Of a stretch of DNA of 59,510 nt, positions 32,358 through 40,960 are shown in pieces (the stretch's first letter is position 1; every line of letters begins with the position of its first letter). Both the position numbers and the translations under genes were made by a program. The notes beneath the pieces were generated by a model. That model was not told the origin of the DNA. It saw only the letters and a list, made by a program, of their open reading frames with translations, and searched no databases. Source of the DNA: DASVUC01 sp036387255. Its GTDB lineage: Bacteria > Planctomycetota > Phycisphaerae > Tepidisphaerales > Tepidisphaeraceae. The stretch spans positions 1 through 59,510 of the forward strand of contig DASVUC010000182.1 in assembly GCA_036387255.1 (NCBI GenBank), read 5' to 3'.

Positions 32358-33635
32358 ATGGCCAAGAAAATCGTCGCGGACGTTGATGTGAAGGGGAAGA
32401 AAGTGCTGATGCGCGTGGACTTCAACGTCCCGCTCGAGGGAGAGACGATCACCGACGACCGGCGCATCGTGCAGGCGATGCCGACGATCAAGTCGGTGAT
32501 CGAGCGCGGCGGCCGGCTGATCCTGATGTCGCACCTCGGCCGGCCGAAGGGCGGTCCTGAGCCGAAGTACTCTCTCAAGCCGGTGGCTCAGCGCCTGGCG
32601 CAGCTGGTGAATCAATGTCACGCGGTCCCCGATCCAAAGCACGAAGGTCGCAACACCACCGACCTGCACATCATGAAAGATCCCGCCGAGAAGACCGCCG
32701 ATACCATGGCCGCGGTTCGCTTCGTTCCCGACTGCATCGGGCCGGAGGTGGAAAAAGCCGCCAATGAGATGAAAGACGGCGACGTCCTGCTGCTGGAAAA
32801 CCTTCGCTTCCACAAGGGCGAAGAGAAGAACGACCCGCAGTTCGCCCAGCAGCTTGCCAAGCTCGGCGAGGTTTACATCAACGATGCCTTCGGGACGGCG
32901 CACCGCGAACACGCAAGCACGTTTGGCGTGCCTCAACTTTTGCAGGGGAAGCCGCGGGCGATTGGCTTTTTGATCCAGAAGGAATTGAAGTTCCTCGGCG
33001 ATGCGGTTTCCAATCCCAAGCGCCCGTTCGTCGCGATCCTCGGCGGCGCGAAGGTCTCAGACAAGATCAACGTCATCGAGCAGCTCCTCGGCAAGGCCGA
33101 CACCCTGCTCATCGGCGGCGCCATGGCGTACACCTTCTTCATGGCGCAGGGCAAGGAAGTCGGCCAGTCCCTTGTCGAGCGCGACAAGGTCGAGCTGGCC
33201 AAGGGTTTGCTCGCCAAGGCGGGCAACAAGATCAAGCTGCCGGTGGATACCGTCATCTCCAATGAGATGACGGACACCGCCAAGACGCAGATCGTCGAGG
33301 GGAATATTCCCGCGGACATGGAAGGCTTCGACATCGGGCCAAAGACGCGCGAGATCTACAAGGCGGAGATTCTCAAGTCCAGGACGATTGTCTGGAACGG
33401 CCCGATGGGTGTGTTCGAGAAGAAGCCTTTCGCCGCCGGAACGCAGGCGGTGGCGCAGGCGGTCGCCGATGCAACCGCCCATGGCGGCACCACCATCATC
33501 GGCGGAGGGGATTCAGCCGCGGCAATCGAGCAGATGGGCCTCGCCGACAAGGTAAGCCACGTCTCCACCGGCGGCGGCGCATCGCTGGAGTTCCTCGAGA
33601 ACGGCCACTTCTCAACGCTCGACATACTCGATTGA
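32358..33635 (+). CDS. pgk: Phosphoglycerate kinase
   Basis: 425 residues, slightly longer than usual owing to a loop near residues 95-115. It transfers phosphate between 1,3-bisphosphoglycerate and ADP. The signature KKVLMRVDFNVPLEGETITDD is at the N-terminus (residues 14-34), LMSHLGRPKGGPEPK near 58, the hinge FVAILGGAKVSDKINVIEQL near 223, and the nucleotide-binding GGGDSAAAIEQMG near 386 before the STGGGASLEFLE C-terminus. AGGAAGGAATC directly upstream is a good ribosome-binding site. The protein lacks a signal peptide. The gene runs alone from its own promoter and is closed by a repeat hairpin. Confidence 0.97.
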   Translation: MAKKIVADVDVKGKKVLMRVDFNVPLEGETITDDRRIVQAMPTIKSVIERGGRLILMSHLGRPKGGPEPKYSLKPVAQRLAQLVNQCHAVPDPKHEGRNTTDLHIMKDPAEKTADTMAAVRFVPDCIGPEVEKAANEMKDGDVLLLENLRFHKGEEKNDPQFAQQLAKLGEVYINDAFGTAHREHASTFGVPQLLQGKPRAIGFLIQKELKFLGDAVSNPKRPFVAILGGAKVSDKINVIEQLLGKADTLLIGGAMAYTFFMAQGKEVGQSLVERDKVELAKGLLAKAGNKIKLPVDTVISNEMTDTAKTQIVEGNIPADMEGFDIGPKTREIYKAEILKSRTIVWNGPMGVFEKKPFAAGTQAVAQAVADATAHGGTTIIGGGDSAAAIEQMGLADKVSHVSTGGGASLEFLENGHFSTLDILD

Positions 33636-33661
33636 AACTTCGTGATTGCCCCGCCACTTCT

Positions 33662-33700
33662 CCCTCTCCCGTACCCGGGAGAGGGCGGGGGTGAGGGTCT
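33662..33700. repeat. Interspersed repeat, copy 1
   Basis: A 10-bp perfect stem (CCCTCTCCCG with CGGGAGAGGG) around TACC is followed by CGGGGGTGAGGGT. The minus-strand translation contains the PHPRPLPGTGEGE peptide, often seen in mis-annotated repeat ORFs. The second copy is at 41898. Confidence 0.75.
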
Positions 33701-33728
33701 GTCGTCTTCTCCTGTGCCGACGACCACA

Positions 33729-34616
33729 TCAACAGCGAATGTCCGGCAAACCATTTAGCAGCGATTGCACGTCTTCATAGTTCAGCTTCGACTCCATCTG
33801 ATCTCCGTCCGCTGCCGCCAGTTTCACAACTTGATCGCGCCGATCCGTCAAGTGCACCAGCGATAGCTTCTCGTAAGGCAGATACATCTCGCACAAACAT
33901 CGTCGCTGACGATCCACCACCGGCACCGCATGCTGGCAAACCCAATTGCACCAGGCCGGCAGCAGATGCACCGGGCACGCGTCGCGATAGATCGCCAGGT
34001 TCAGCGCCGTCTGCTCCACCAGCCAGTTCGTGGTGCGCTGCACGCCCGCTTCCAGCGCCCGCGACCACACGTCCCAGTGCTTCGCCTCGCGATCCAGCGC
34101 AAAAGCGCCTGAGTTGAGGATCGGCATTGTCACCAGCCGCGCTGCAACATCCTCTCCCCACCCCGCCCGCGCGCATTCGTAAACATTTTGCAGCACCTTC
34201 CCCCGCCCATAATGGAACGAGTACGCGCGGTGAAGTTCCGGCACGATCGCCATCTTCCCGTGCTCTGACGCCTGCATCAGCAGATCGATCGCGCGCCAAT
34301 CCTGAAGCCACGCGTCGCTGTCCAGCCAGATGATTCGCTCGAACCCCTCTGTATACCGCGGCAGGAACGGCCGCGCCGTCATCGCCCGAAACCATCCTGG
34401 CGCCGTCGCCCGCTCCGGGAACTCCACGTCCCATACCGGTTGCACCACCTGGTGCACGCTCGTCTTCAATCGCTCCAGCTGCTGCGCGTTGAACCCAAGA
34501 TCCAGCACGACCACCGGAAGATCGCCTTGCCGATGCTGCTCGATGCTCGCCAGCAGTCCTTGCAGATACCCGAAGTAGCGTTCGTCGGCTGCGGTGATGA
34601 TGACAGCGTCTTTCAT
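33729..34616 (-). CDS. Glycosyltransferase-like protein with a DxD motif
   Basis: 295 residues. The N-terminus DAVIITAADERYFGYLQGLLAS and the metal-binding IIWLDSDAWLQDWRA near residue 95 match the GT-A fold of glycosyltransferase family 8 and relatives, where the Asp-x-Asp binds Mn2+ and the sugar nucleotide. ILNSGAFALDREA near residue 168 and the WLVEQTALNLAIY region are typical. The acceptor is unknown. It is divergent from rpe, 81 bp apart, and convergent with pgk. Confidence 0.75.
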   Translation of the reverse strand: MKDAVIITAADERYFGYLQGLLASIEQHRQGDLPVVVLDLGFNAQQLERLKTSVHQVVQPVWDVEFPERATAPGWFRAMTARPFLPRYTEGFERIIWLDSDAWLQDWRAIDLLMQASEHGKMAIVPELHRAYSFHYGRGKVLQNVYECARAGWGEDVAARLVTMPILNSGAFALDREAKHWDVWSRALEAGVQRTTNWLVEQTALNLAIYRDACPVHLLPAWCNWVCQHAVPVVDRQRRCLCEMYLPYEKLSLVHLTDRRDQVVKLAAADGDQMESKLNYEDVQSLLNGLPDIRC

Positions 34617-34697
34617 GCTCGCAGGATTCTACTTCCTCAACCGCACGCCGGCATGCACCGCTGCCATCATCGCGATCAACACGATAGACTGCCGGTC

Positions 34698-35399
34698 ATG
34701 AGCTTCGACCCGTTCGCGACAACCGATCCAATGATTGCCGCCTCCATCTTGAGCGCGGATTTTGCGAACCTGAGATCTGAAACCTCAGAAGTGCTGTATC
34801 CTGGCGGCTGCGATTTCCTTCACCTCGATGTAATGGACGGGCACTTTGTCCCGAACATTTCCTTCGGCCCGGCCGTGTGCGCGGCAACGCGACGCGCTGC
34901 GCCGCAGGCCTTTCTGGACGCTCACCTGATGATCACGGAGCCACTGCGATACGCGCCGGATTTCTTGAAGGCCGGTGTGGACGCGATCACCTTTCATATC
35001 GAAGTCGCGCCGGACCCGGTTGCGACGGCAAAGGAACTTCGCCGGCTGGGATGCAAGCATGTGGGCATCACCCTGAATCCGCCAACGTCGGTGGAGTCAA
35101 TTCTGCCGGCGCTGGAGAACGTCGATCATGTGCTGGTGATGAGCGTCAATCCCGGTTTCTCGGGCCAGAAGTTTATGCCTGAGGTGCTCCGCAAGTGCGA
35201 GGCGATCAAGAAGCGACTGCGCCCAAACCAGCGGCTTCAGATCGACGGCGGAATGAAGGTCGACACCATCGGTAGCGCCCGCAGCGCGGGCGTTGACTGG
35301 TTCGTCGTGGCAAGTGCGATCTTCGATCAAGAGGATCGTAAGGCTGCGATCACCACGTTGCGCGAACGTCTCTCTTCCGCCTCTCCCGTGCCCAGGTGA
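34698..35399 (+). CDS. rpe: Ribulose-phosphate 3-epimerase
   Basis: 233 residues of the TIM-barrel epimerase that interconverts ribulose 5-phosphate and xylulose 5-phosphate in the pentose phosphate pathway. The metal and active-site residues are visible in AASILSADFANL near 14, FLHLDVMDGHFVPNISFGP near 40, FLDAHLMITEP near 73, and LMSVNPGFSGQKF in its usual place (VLVMSVNPGFSGQ, near 146) with LQIDGGMK near 179. The start was placed at the ATG before SFDPFATTDP; the longer frame upstream overlaps the glycosyltransferase's 5' region and is not conserved. No ribosome-binding site stands out. Confidence 0.96.
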   Translation: MSFDPFATTDPMIAASILSADFANLRSETSEVLYPGGCDFLHLDVMDGHFVPNISFGPAVCAATRRAAPQAFLDAHLMITEPLRYAPDFLKAGVDAITFHIEVAPDPVATAKELRRLGCKHVGITLNPPTSVESILPALENVDHVLVMSVNPGFSGQKFMPEVLRKCEAIKKRLRPNQRLQIDGGMKVDTIGSARSAGVDWFVVASAIFDQEDRKAAITTLRERLSSASPVPR

Positions 35400-35424
35400 C
35401 TACAGGTGTGAGTGCCGGAATCAC

Positions 35425-36768
35425 TTACAAACTCCACCCCTCCCGAAACTCATATCCCAGGTACTTCTCCGCCTCCGGCACATTCAAAACCTTCCCCGCT
35501 TCGCCGTCCCACTCAATCTCCTTGCCCGTGCGGTATGCGATGATCCCCAGCAGGCTGATCTCGTTCAGCCGGGCGCCGTACTCAAACGGCGCACCCGCTA
35601 GCTTCGGATCGTTCGCCAGACATGCCTTCACCCATTCCCGATGATGTCCCATCGATTTCGGGATCGACTTCGCCGGCGCCTTGAAGTTCTTGAACTTCTC
35701 CTCCGGCAGCAACTGGTGCATTTCATAATTCGTGCAGAGCATCCCCTTGTCCCCCACGAACATCACCGCCTCCGACACCAGCTTATCGTCCAGCTTCCAC
35801 TGCGAGTGCTCCGCCGGCTTCGCCGGGTTGTCGTACCAGTGCAGCGTCACCGCCGGCTGATTGCCCTTCGCCTCAAACTGGAACTGCGCCGTAAGGTGAT
35901 TGCAAACCATCTCATCCCGCGGCGGCTCCGTTCCCTGCGCCTTGATCCGCGACGGATGCGTCAGCCCCAGCGACCAGAACACCACATCCAGAAAGTGCGA
36001 CGACTGATCACCAATCTGCGCTCCGCCAAAATCCCACCAGTGCCGCCAGCTATACGGGTGATACCCCCTCCGGAACGGCCGCATCTTCGCCGGCCCGATC
36101 CAAAGATCATAGTTCAACGTCGCCGGTACCGCCGCCAGTTCCGGGCTGAAGCTCCGCCGCGTGCGGTTATGCCAGATATGCACATCGTGCACCTTGCCAA
36201 TCGCCCCACTCTGAATCGTCTCCACCACGCGGCGATAGTTTTCCGTCGCGTGCATCTGGATCCCTGTCTGCGTCACCAGCTTCGTCTGATCCGCCAATTC
36301 CACGATCGCGCGCACTTCCCGAATCGTGTGACACAGCGGCTTCTCGCAGTACACATGCTTCCCCGCCCGCAGCGCCGCCGCCGTGATCACCGCATGCGTA
36401 TGATCCGCCGTCGCCACCAGCACGGCATCCACCTCCGCCAGCTTCAGCATGTCCCGAAAATCAACAAACACCTTCGCATCCGGCACCACCCGAGCCGCAT
36501 GCACCAGCGACTCCACATCCACATCACAAAGCGCCGTCACCTGCGCGCTCTCCACCTTCATCACATCCTGGAGGTTGTTGAACCCACGCCCGCCGACTCC
36601 AACGACGCCGACGCGCAGCTTCGCGCCCTGCGTCGACGGTGGGGCAGAAGCTTTCGCACCAGCATCCGTCTTAACGTCTTTTCCCGCCTCGCTCGCCCCA
36701 TGTAGTTGCGTCGCAGCGGCAGCCATCGCAACGGAACCGAGAAAGGTGCGCCGTGTCAATTCAGCCAT
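35425..36768 (-). CDS. Tat-exported Gfo/Idh/MocA-family oxidoreductase
   Basis: 447 residues. Residues 1-25 form a twin-arginine signal (ELTRRTFLGSVAM), so the protein is exported folded, with its cofactor bound. The NAD(P)-binding domain begins with LRVGVVGVGGRGFNNLQDVM near 50, followed by the EKP motif in HVYCEKPLCHTIREV near 139. The C-terminal half has GAQIGDQSSHFLDVVFWSLG near 251, the lid region with the conserved His. Planctomycetes have many such sugar or inositol dehydrogenases. The substrate is unknown. GAGG lies upstream of the ATG. It is convergent with rpe. Confidence 0.93.
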   Translation of the reverse strand: MAELTRRTFLGSVAMAAAATQLHGASEAGKDVKTDAGAKASAPPSTQGAKLRVGVVGVGGRGFNNLQDVMKVESAQVTALCDVDVESLVHAARVVPDAKVFVDFRDMLKLAEVDAVLVATADHTHAVITAAALRAGKHVYCEKPLCHTIREVRAIVELADQTKLVTQTGIQMHATENYRRVVETIQSGAIGKVHDVHIWHNRTRRSFSPELAAVPATLNYDLWIGPAKMRPFRRGYHPYSWRHWWDFGGAQIGDQSSHFLDVVFWSLGLTHPSRIKAQGTEPPRDEMVCNHLTAQFQFEAKGNQPAVTLHWYDNPAKPAEHSQWKLDDKLVSEAVMFVGDKGMLCTNYEMHQLLPEEKFKNFKAPAKSIPKSMGHHREWVKACLANDPKLAGAPFEYGARLNEISLLGIIAYRTGKEIEWDGEAGKVLNVPEAEKYLGYEFREGWSL

Positions 36769-36819
36769 AGGATCCTCTTTGGGATGCTACACCGCATCCG
36801 GGGGTGCGTTGCCGCACTC

Positions 36820-38982
36820 TCACGTGCCGCGAATCGGACGCCGACGCCGCAGAAGCGCGGTGAACGCGGGAGCAAGCAGGGCGGCACCGGGAGGTTCTGG
36901 AACCAGCGTAAAATGAAGAGATACGCTGGTAGGCGAGTAGATCACATCCGCAGTCGAACCAAGGGGCAGCGTCACACTGTCAAACACGCCGCTGACCTGA
37001 CCCGCGGTTAGAATCGTGACTGTGTCACCCGGTTTTACATTCGGGTATCCGCGGAAAGTGACTTGGAGATTTCCCGAAAGAGCTGCTACCTGCGCAACGA
37101 AGAGTTGGCCGAATCCTTCGTCATTGGATTGATCTTGGATCTCAAAAGACAGCGACGCGTTGTTGGCCTGGATCAAGTCACCATTCACGATGAGATCGGA
37201 AGCAACTCCCACGACCAGTGTACCTGAATTCGAGATCGCCGATTGTGTGCTGAAGTCACGCCCGTCGGTAATGTTCAATCTCCCGGTGTTGGTGGTGATG
37301 GAATCCATCACGGAAAAGCTGGAGCCCGGTCCTGAGAGCGTTACATCGGCGGCGTTGGTCAAGACAGGGTAATCAGAATCAATCGAGGAACCGGAAGATA
37401 CGCGCCACTTCCCTCCCGTAAGCACCCGGTTGTTGAGATTCAGGGGCAAACTGAAATCAATCACACCCCCATTCCTCGCCTCGATAACGCCCTCGTTGAG
37501 GCACTGTCGCAGCGTAAGCACCTGCTTTGGCGTCGCAGCCGAGACGGTCCCCCGGTTAGTGAACTCTCCCCCGATAAGTCCGCTGGAGGTTCCGGTCTTG
37601 ATGGTGATCCCCGGTGCCACAACCGTGGGTTCCCCATAATATGGGTAGACATCTGACCGTCCGCCCAACATAAGAAAGCCGTAATTCGTGCCATCGAACG
37701 AGAGCGTCCCGCTGCCGGAGAGCGTAGTACCAGGTCCAACTTGAAACCACGCCAAGTCGTCATTTTTCAGATGAACGGTTCCATTGAGCTTCAAGCCGTT
37801 GACGAAATAAGCGTGACTGTGGGGCACGATCACATCGCAGTCGATTTGGACTCCATCGAAGACGGAGTATCCCTCCAGGTCAAAGCTCTCCACGCCTCCC
37901 GCAGCAGCAATGATCCCGCCCACGATGCGGGAGTAGGGACCGTTGGAGCCGGACCGCAGCACGTGCGGCCATCCGGCTGTCCACCCACCTCCAAAGTCGT
38001 TCGTGTAGAGCGTTGAGCCCGTGTTGTTGTACGTGCCCCCGATCTGCACGCGCGCACCGGTGCGCTCGATGTTCCCCAGGTTCAAGTGCTCGATGTCGCT
38101 TCCTGTGAGCACGAGCGCATTGTTCGGTTCAATCTTGACGGTGCCTTGGTTCGTCCAGCCGGAAGTGGCATTTAAGTAGAGCGCGCCGCCATTGCTCACG
38201 GTGAGCGTGCCTGCATTGACAAAGGATCCCGCGATCGACAGTGTTCCCGTGCTGATGTTCCCGACGACCTGACCACGATTGATTACCGAACCCGCCCCGG
38301 TCGCGCTAAGAGTCGTGCTCAGCGTCGGCTGCGCCTGAAAGGTGATGCCGCTGCCAACGGTCAGCGTGCCTGCCGCGGCGGACGATCCACGCCAGTTGCC
38401 GCTGCTTATCCTTCCGGAACCAGAAAGCGTCTGGTCACCGCTGAACAGCACTCTTTCCGTTCCAGCGTTATCAGGGCCGGTGATGGCCCCGTTCTGGAGT
38501 GTCAATCCGTTTGTGATGGTCAAAGTTCCTTGCCGCGTCAAAGCAGCCGTTGACGCGAGCGTAATCGCATCCAGGACTGGATATGGCGTCCCCGACAGAC
38601 CGACCTGCAATACACCGGTTCCCGATACCACAGTTTGAGACAGCGTTCCGACCGGAATCCAACAAGGCGCTTGTATGCTGATTCCGTTAAGTGCCCGCAT
38701 CGTCCCCACGCTCAATAGCGTTGTCGCACCAAGTGCCGTGATGCTGTTGACCGTGACGCTCTTGCTTACGGAAATGGTCCGGCCGCTGCTGGCGCCGGAA
38801 ATCACCACGTCATACGTTGTTCCAAGGGGCGTATCGTTTTGCGGGTAATATGGCGACGTTGACCAGTTGCTTGCGGTCGTCCAGCTTCCGCCCGTCGCAG
38901 AAACCCACTCTGTCGTCACAGCAGAAGCTTGAATATCAAACAGAGTGCTAGGCACACAGGCAGGCATGCGCGGATGACGCAT
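36820..38982 (-). CDS. PEP-CTERM surface protein with a frameshifted signal peptide
   Basis: The open frame gives 720 residues, beta-helix-like throughout: repeated motifs such as TLSIAGSFVNAGTLTVSNGG (about 248-267) and ending in LVPEPPGAALLAP, a hydrophobic stretch and a basic RRRRPIRGT, a PEP-CTERM sorting tag. The frame has no credible signal peptide (it starts RHPRMPACVPS). In another frame, an ATG at 39000-39002 with GGGAAGG upstream encodes ATKRRVCVIRACLPVCLALC, a good signal peptide, which reaches the main frame if one base is added near 38930-38940 and would then cleave at QASA before VTTEW. So either this gene is disrupted or one base was lost in the data. Ligand unknown. Confidence 0.85.
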   Translation of the reverse strand: MRHPRMPACVPSTLFDIQASAVTTEWVSATGGSWTTASNWSTSPYYPQNDTPLGTTYDVVISGASSGRTISVSKSVTVNSITALGATTLLSVGTMRALNGISIQAPCWIPVGTLSQTVVSGTGVLQVGLSGTPYPVLDAITLASTAALTRQGTLTITNGLTLQNGAITGPDNAGTERVLFSGDQTLSGSGRISSGNWRGSSAAAGTLTVGSGITFQAQPTLSTTLSATGAGSVINRGQVVGNISTGTLSIAGSFVNAGTLTVSNGGALYLNATSGWTNQGTVKIEPNNALVLTGSDIEHLNLGNIERTGARVQIGGTYNNTGSTLYTNDFGGGWTAGWPHVLRSGSNGPYSRIVGGIIAAAGGVESFDLEGYSVFDGVQIDCDVIVPHSHAYFVNGLKLNGTVHLKNDDLAWFQVGPGTTLSGSGTLSFDGTNYGFLMLGGRSDVYPYYGEPTVVAPGITIKTGTSSGLIGGEFTNRGTVSAATPKQVLTLRQCLNEGVIEARNGGVIDFSLPLNLNNRVLTGGKWRVSSGSSIDSDYPVLTNAADVTLSGPGSSFSVMDSITTNTGRLNITDGRDFSTQSAISNSGTLVVGVASDLIVNGDLIQANNASLSFEIQDQSNDEGFGQLFVAQVAALSGNLQVTFRGYPNVKPGDTVTILTAGQVSGVFDSVTLPLGSTADVIYSPTSVSLHFTLVPEPPGAALLAPAFTALLRRRRPIRGT

Positions 38983-39089
38983 ACGCGTCGCTTTGTTGCC
39001 ATTAACTTCCCTTCCCGAAACGGTTGAAATTTAGCAGCTATGTCGAGGTGACGCCACAACATTCTGAAACGCTGGCCAGCAAGCCGTGG

Positions 39090-40178
39090 CTACAACACTT
39101 CCGTCGCCCGCGGATAAGACCCCAACACCGTCAACTGCAAACAATGCTGCTTCGCCTGCGAAATCGCCCGCTGCATCCCCGCATCATCACTATGCCCCTG
39201 CGCATCGATAAAGAAGTAATACTCCCAGTTCACCTTCTTACTCGGCCGCTTCTCAATATCCGTCAGGTTGATGCCGTTCTCCTTGAAGACGTCCAGCACC
39301 TCCGCCAGCGCCCCAGGCTTATGCGCCGTCGTGAACATGATCGCGGTCTTATCATCTCCCGTCTTTTTCGCCGGCTCCCGCCCGATCACGAAGAACCGCG
39401 TGACGTTGTCCGGGTTGTCTTCAATGTTCTCAAACAGCACGTGCAGATCGTAAAGATCCGCCGCTTGCTTTGATCCAATCGCCGCCACCCCGGGCATTTC
39501 CGCGGCCATCCTCGCCGCCGCCGTGGTGCTCTCCACCGGCACATGCGCCACTTCCTTCGCCGTCGCCGCCAGCCACTGCCGGCACTGGCTGAACACCTGC
39601 GCCTTCGAGCAGATCTTTTCGATCCTCTCCCAAGGCTCTTTCGCCAGAAGGTTGTGATGGATCGTCATGAGCACCTCCGCGCAGATCTTCGCCGAGCTGC
39701 TCAGGAATGCGTCAAGCGTGTCGACGATGCCCCCACCGATGGAATTCTCGACCGGAACCAGGCCGTAGTCGGCATGCCCCCGCACAATCTCCTCAAACAC
39801 CGCGGGAATGTCTGACAGCGGAACGTAATCCACCGATGCGCCGAACTTCATCATCGCCGCGCCATGCGAGAAGGTACCCACCGGCCCGAGGTAAGCGATG
39901 CGCAGCGGTTTCTCCAGCGCAAAACTTCCGCTCATCAGCTCCCGGTAAACCGCGTCCAGGGTTCGATCGAGCAAGGGCCCCCGGTTGAGCTTACGGATCT
40001 TCTCCAGCACAAACTTCTCTCGATCCGGCGCGTAGATCGGCTCGTTGCTTTGCTGCTTCACTTTTCCGATCTGAACGACCACCCGCGCCCGCTGATTGAG
40101 CAGCTCGACGATCTTCTCATCGAGTGCGTCAATCTGCTGCCGAAACTGCTCGAGACCTAACTTCGCTTGCTCGCCCAT
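39090..40178 (-). CDS. pheA: Chorismate mutase/prephenate dehydratase (P-protein)
   Basis: About 362 residues. Residues 1-85 are an AroQ chorismate mutase (LGLEQFRQQIDALDEKIVEL, then RAREKFVLEKI-type helices). The prephenate dehydratase domain starts near 90 (IAYLGPVGTFSHGAAMMKF), with VPVENSIGGGIVDTLD near 150 and TRFFVIGREPA near 265. The ACT domain follows from 280 (FTTAHKPGALAEVLDVFKEN), which binds phenylalanine for feedback control. The Met at 40178 was chosen as the usual start; an ATG at 40193 or 40286 would extend it. It gives phenylpyruvate, and tyrA lies at 52726. Confidence 0.95.
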   Translation of the reverse strand: MGEQAKLGLEQFRQQIDALDEKIVELLNQRARVVVQIGKVKQQSNEPIYAPDREKFVLEKIRKLNRGPLLDRTLDAVYRELMSGSFALEKPLRIAYLGPVGTFSHGAAMMKFGASVDYVPLSDIPAVFEEIVRGHADYGLVPVENSIGGGIVDTLDAFLSSSAKICAEVLMTIHHNLLAKEPWERIEKICSKAQVFSQCRQWLAATAKEVAHVPVESTTAAARMAAEMPGVAAIGSKQAADLYDLHVLFENIEDNPDNVTRFFVIGREPAKKTGDDKTAIMFTTAHKPGALAEVLDVFKENGINLTDIEKRPSKKVNWEYYFFIDAQGHSDDAGMQRAISQAKQHCLQLTVLGSYPRATEVL

Positions 40179-40529
40179 GTGGGTTCCGAGCATATCCGCG
40201 GGGGGTGCAGAGGCAAAATGAGCGGCAAACGAACCTGCGACCTTTCTGCAACGTTGGTATGACAGCACGCCAAAACGACCGCTCATGAACGGCGATTGAT
40301 TTTGACGATGTTCCCGGTAGGCTCAGCTTATCGGACCTGCCTCAGCAGTTCCGAAGGGCACCGAGCAGTAGGTCGTACGGACGCGGCCTGTTGGTTCGGA
40401 ATTACGGGTTGGAGGTCGGCGGACGCCAGTCCCCGATTCTCTGGAGAAAGCACGACATCAGCCATCAAGGCATCTGTGGCGAAGTGGAACTTCCACACCG
40501 TTGCCTGGCGCTGTCGGCAAGAGAGTTCT
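40179..40529. other. Gap of about 350 bp between pheA and a small gene
   Basis: I saw no gene, tRNA or hairpin here. A plus-strand open frame runs through it but its N-terminal part (40296-40529) is of odd composition and lacks a ribosome-binding site. Confidence 0.4.
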
Positions 40530-40814
40530 ATGAAGAATCCGATCTTGTCGTTACCCCTCACGGCGGTCATGCGAGAGGAGATCGCACTTCCGCTTCACGT
40601 GATGAACATCTACACCGTCGGTGGCTTCCTCAAAGCCTGGCGGAGCCCCAAGAACCACAAAATGATCGAACAGATCTTCGACACCCCCCAGCAGGCGCGC
40701 CACGCGGCCGCAACCTGCGCCGCCTGGCTCGGCGTCAAAACCCGGGCCGAACACCACAACGTCGGCGGCTGGTGGAAGAACGAAACAACAGGAGTCGGCG
40801 CCACGCAGGCATAA
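40530..40814 (+). CDS. Hypothetical small protein
   Basis: 94 residues from the ATG at 40530, which has an AGAGAG stretch just before it. It reads NPILSLPLTAVMREEIAL and ends with WWKNETTGVG. It is mixed alpha/beta in character and has no motif or membrane helix I recognise. A terminator 30 bp after the stop supports a real plus-strand transcript. Confidence 0.45.
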   Translation: MKNPILSLPLTAVMREEIALPLHVMNIYTVGGFLKAWRSPKNHKMIEQIFDTPQQARHAAATCAAWLGVKTRAEHHNVGGWWKNETTGVGATQA

Positions 40815-40844
40815 AAGCGACTCCTCACAAGTGATTGCGCGGAC

Positions 40845-40889
40845 AAAGAGACCTTGCAGGAAAGCGACCCTTTCCTCAGGTCTCTTTTG
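40845..40889 (+). terminator. Terminator of the small hypothetical gene
   Basis: AAAGAGACC (40845-40853) pairs with GGTCTCTTT (40879-40887), enclosing a second stem GGAAAG/CTTTCC, followed by TG and TTTG. It lies about 30 bp after the stop at 40814. Confidence 0.8.
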
Positions 40890-40960
40890 TTTGCGCCTTC
40901 AGATTTCTAAAAGTGCAAGCCTGAAAGGAGAGCCGGGCTGTCCTCAGCCCGATGCCCCAC

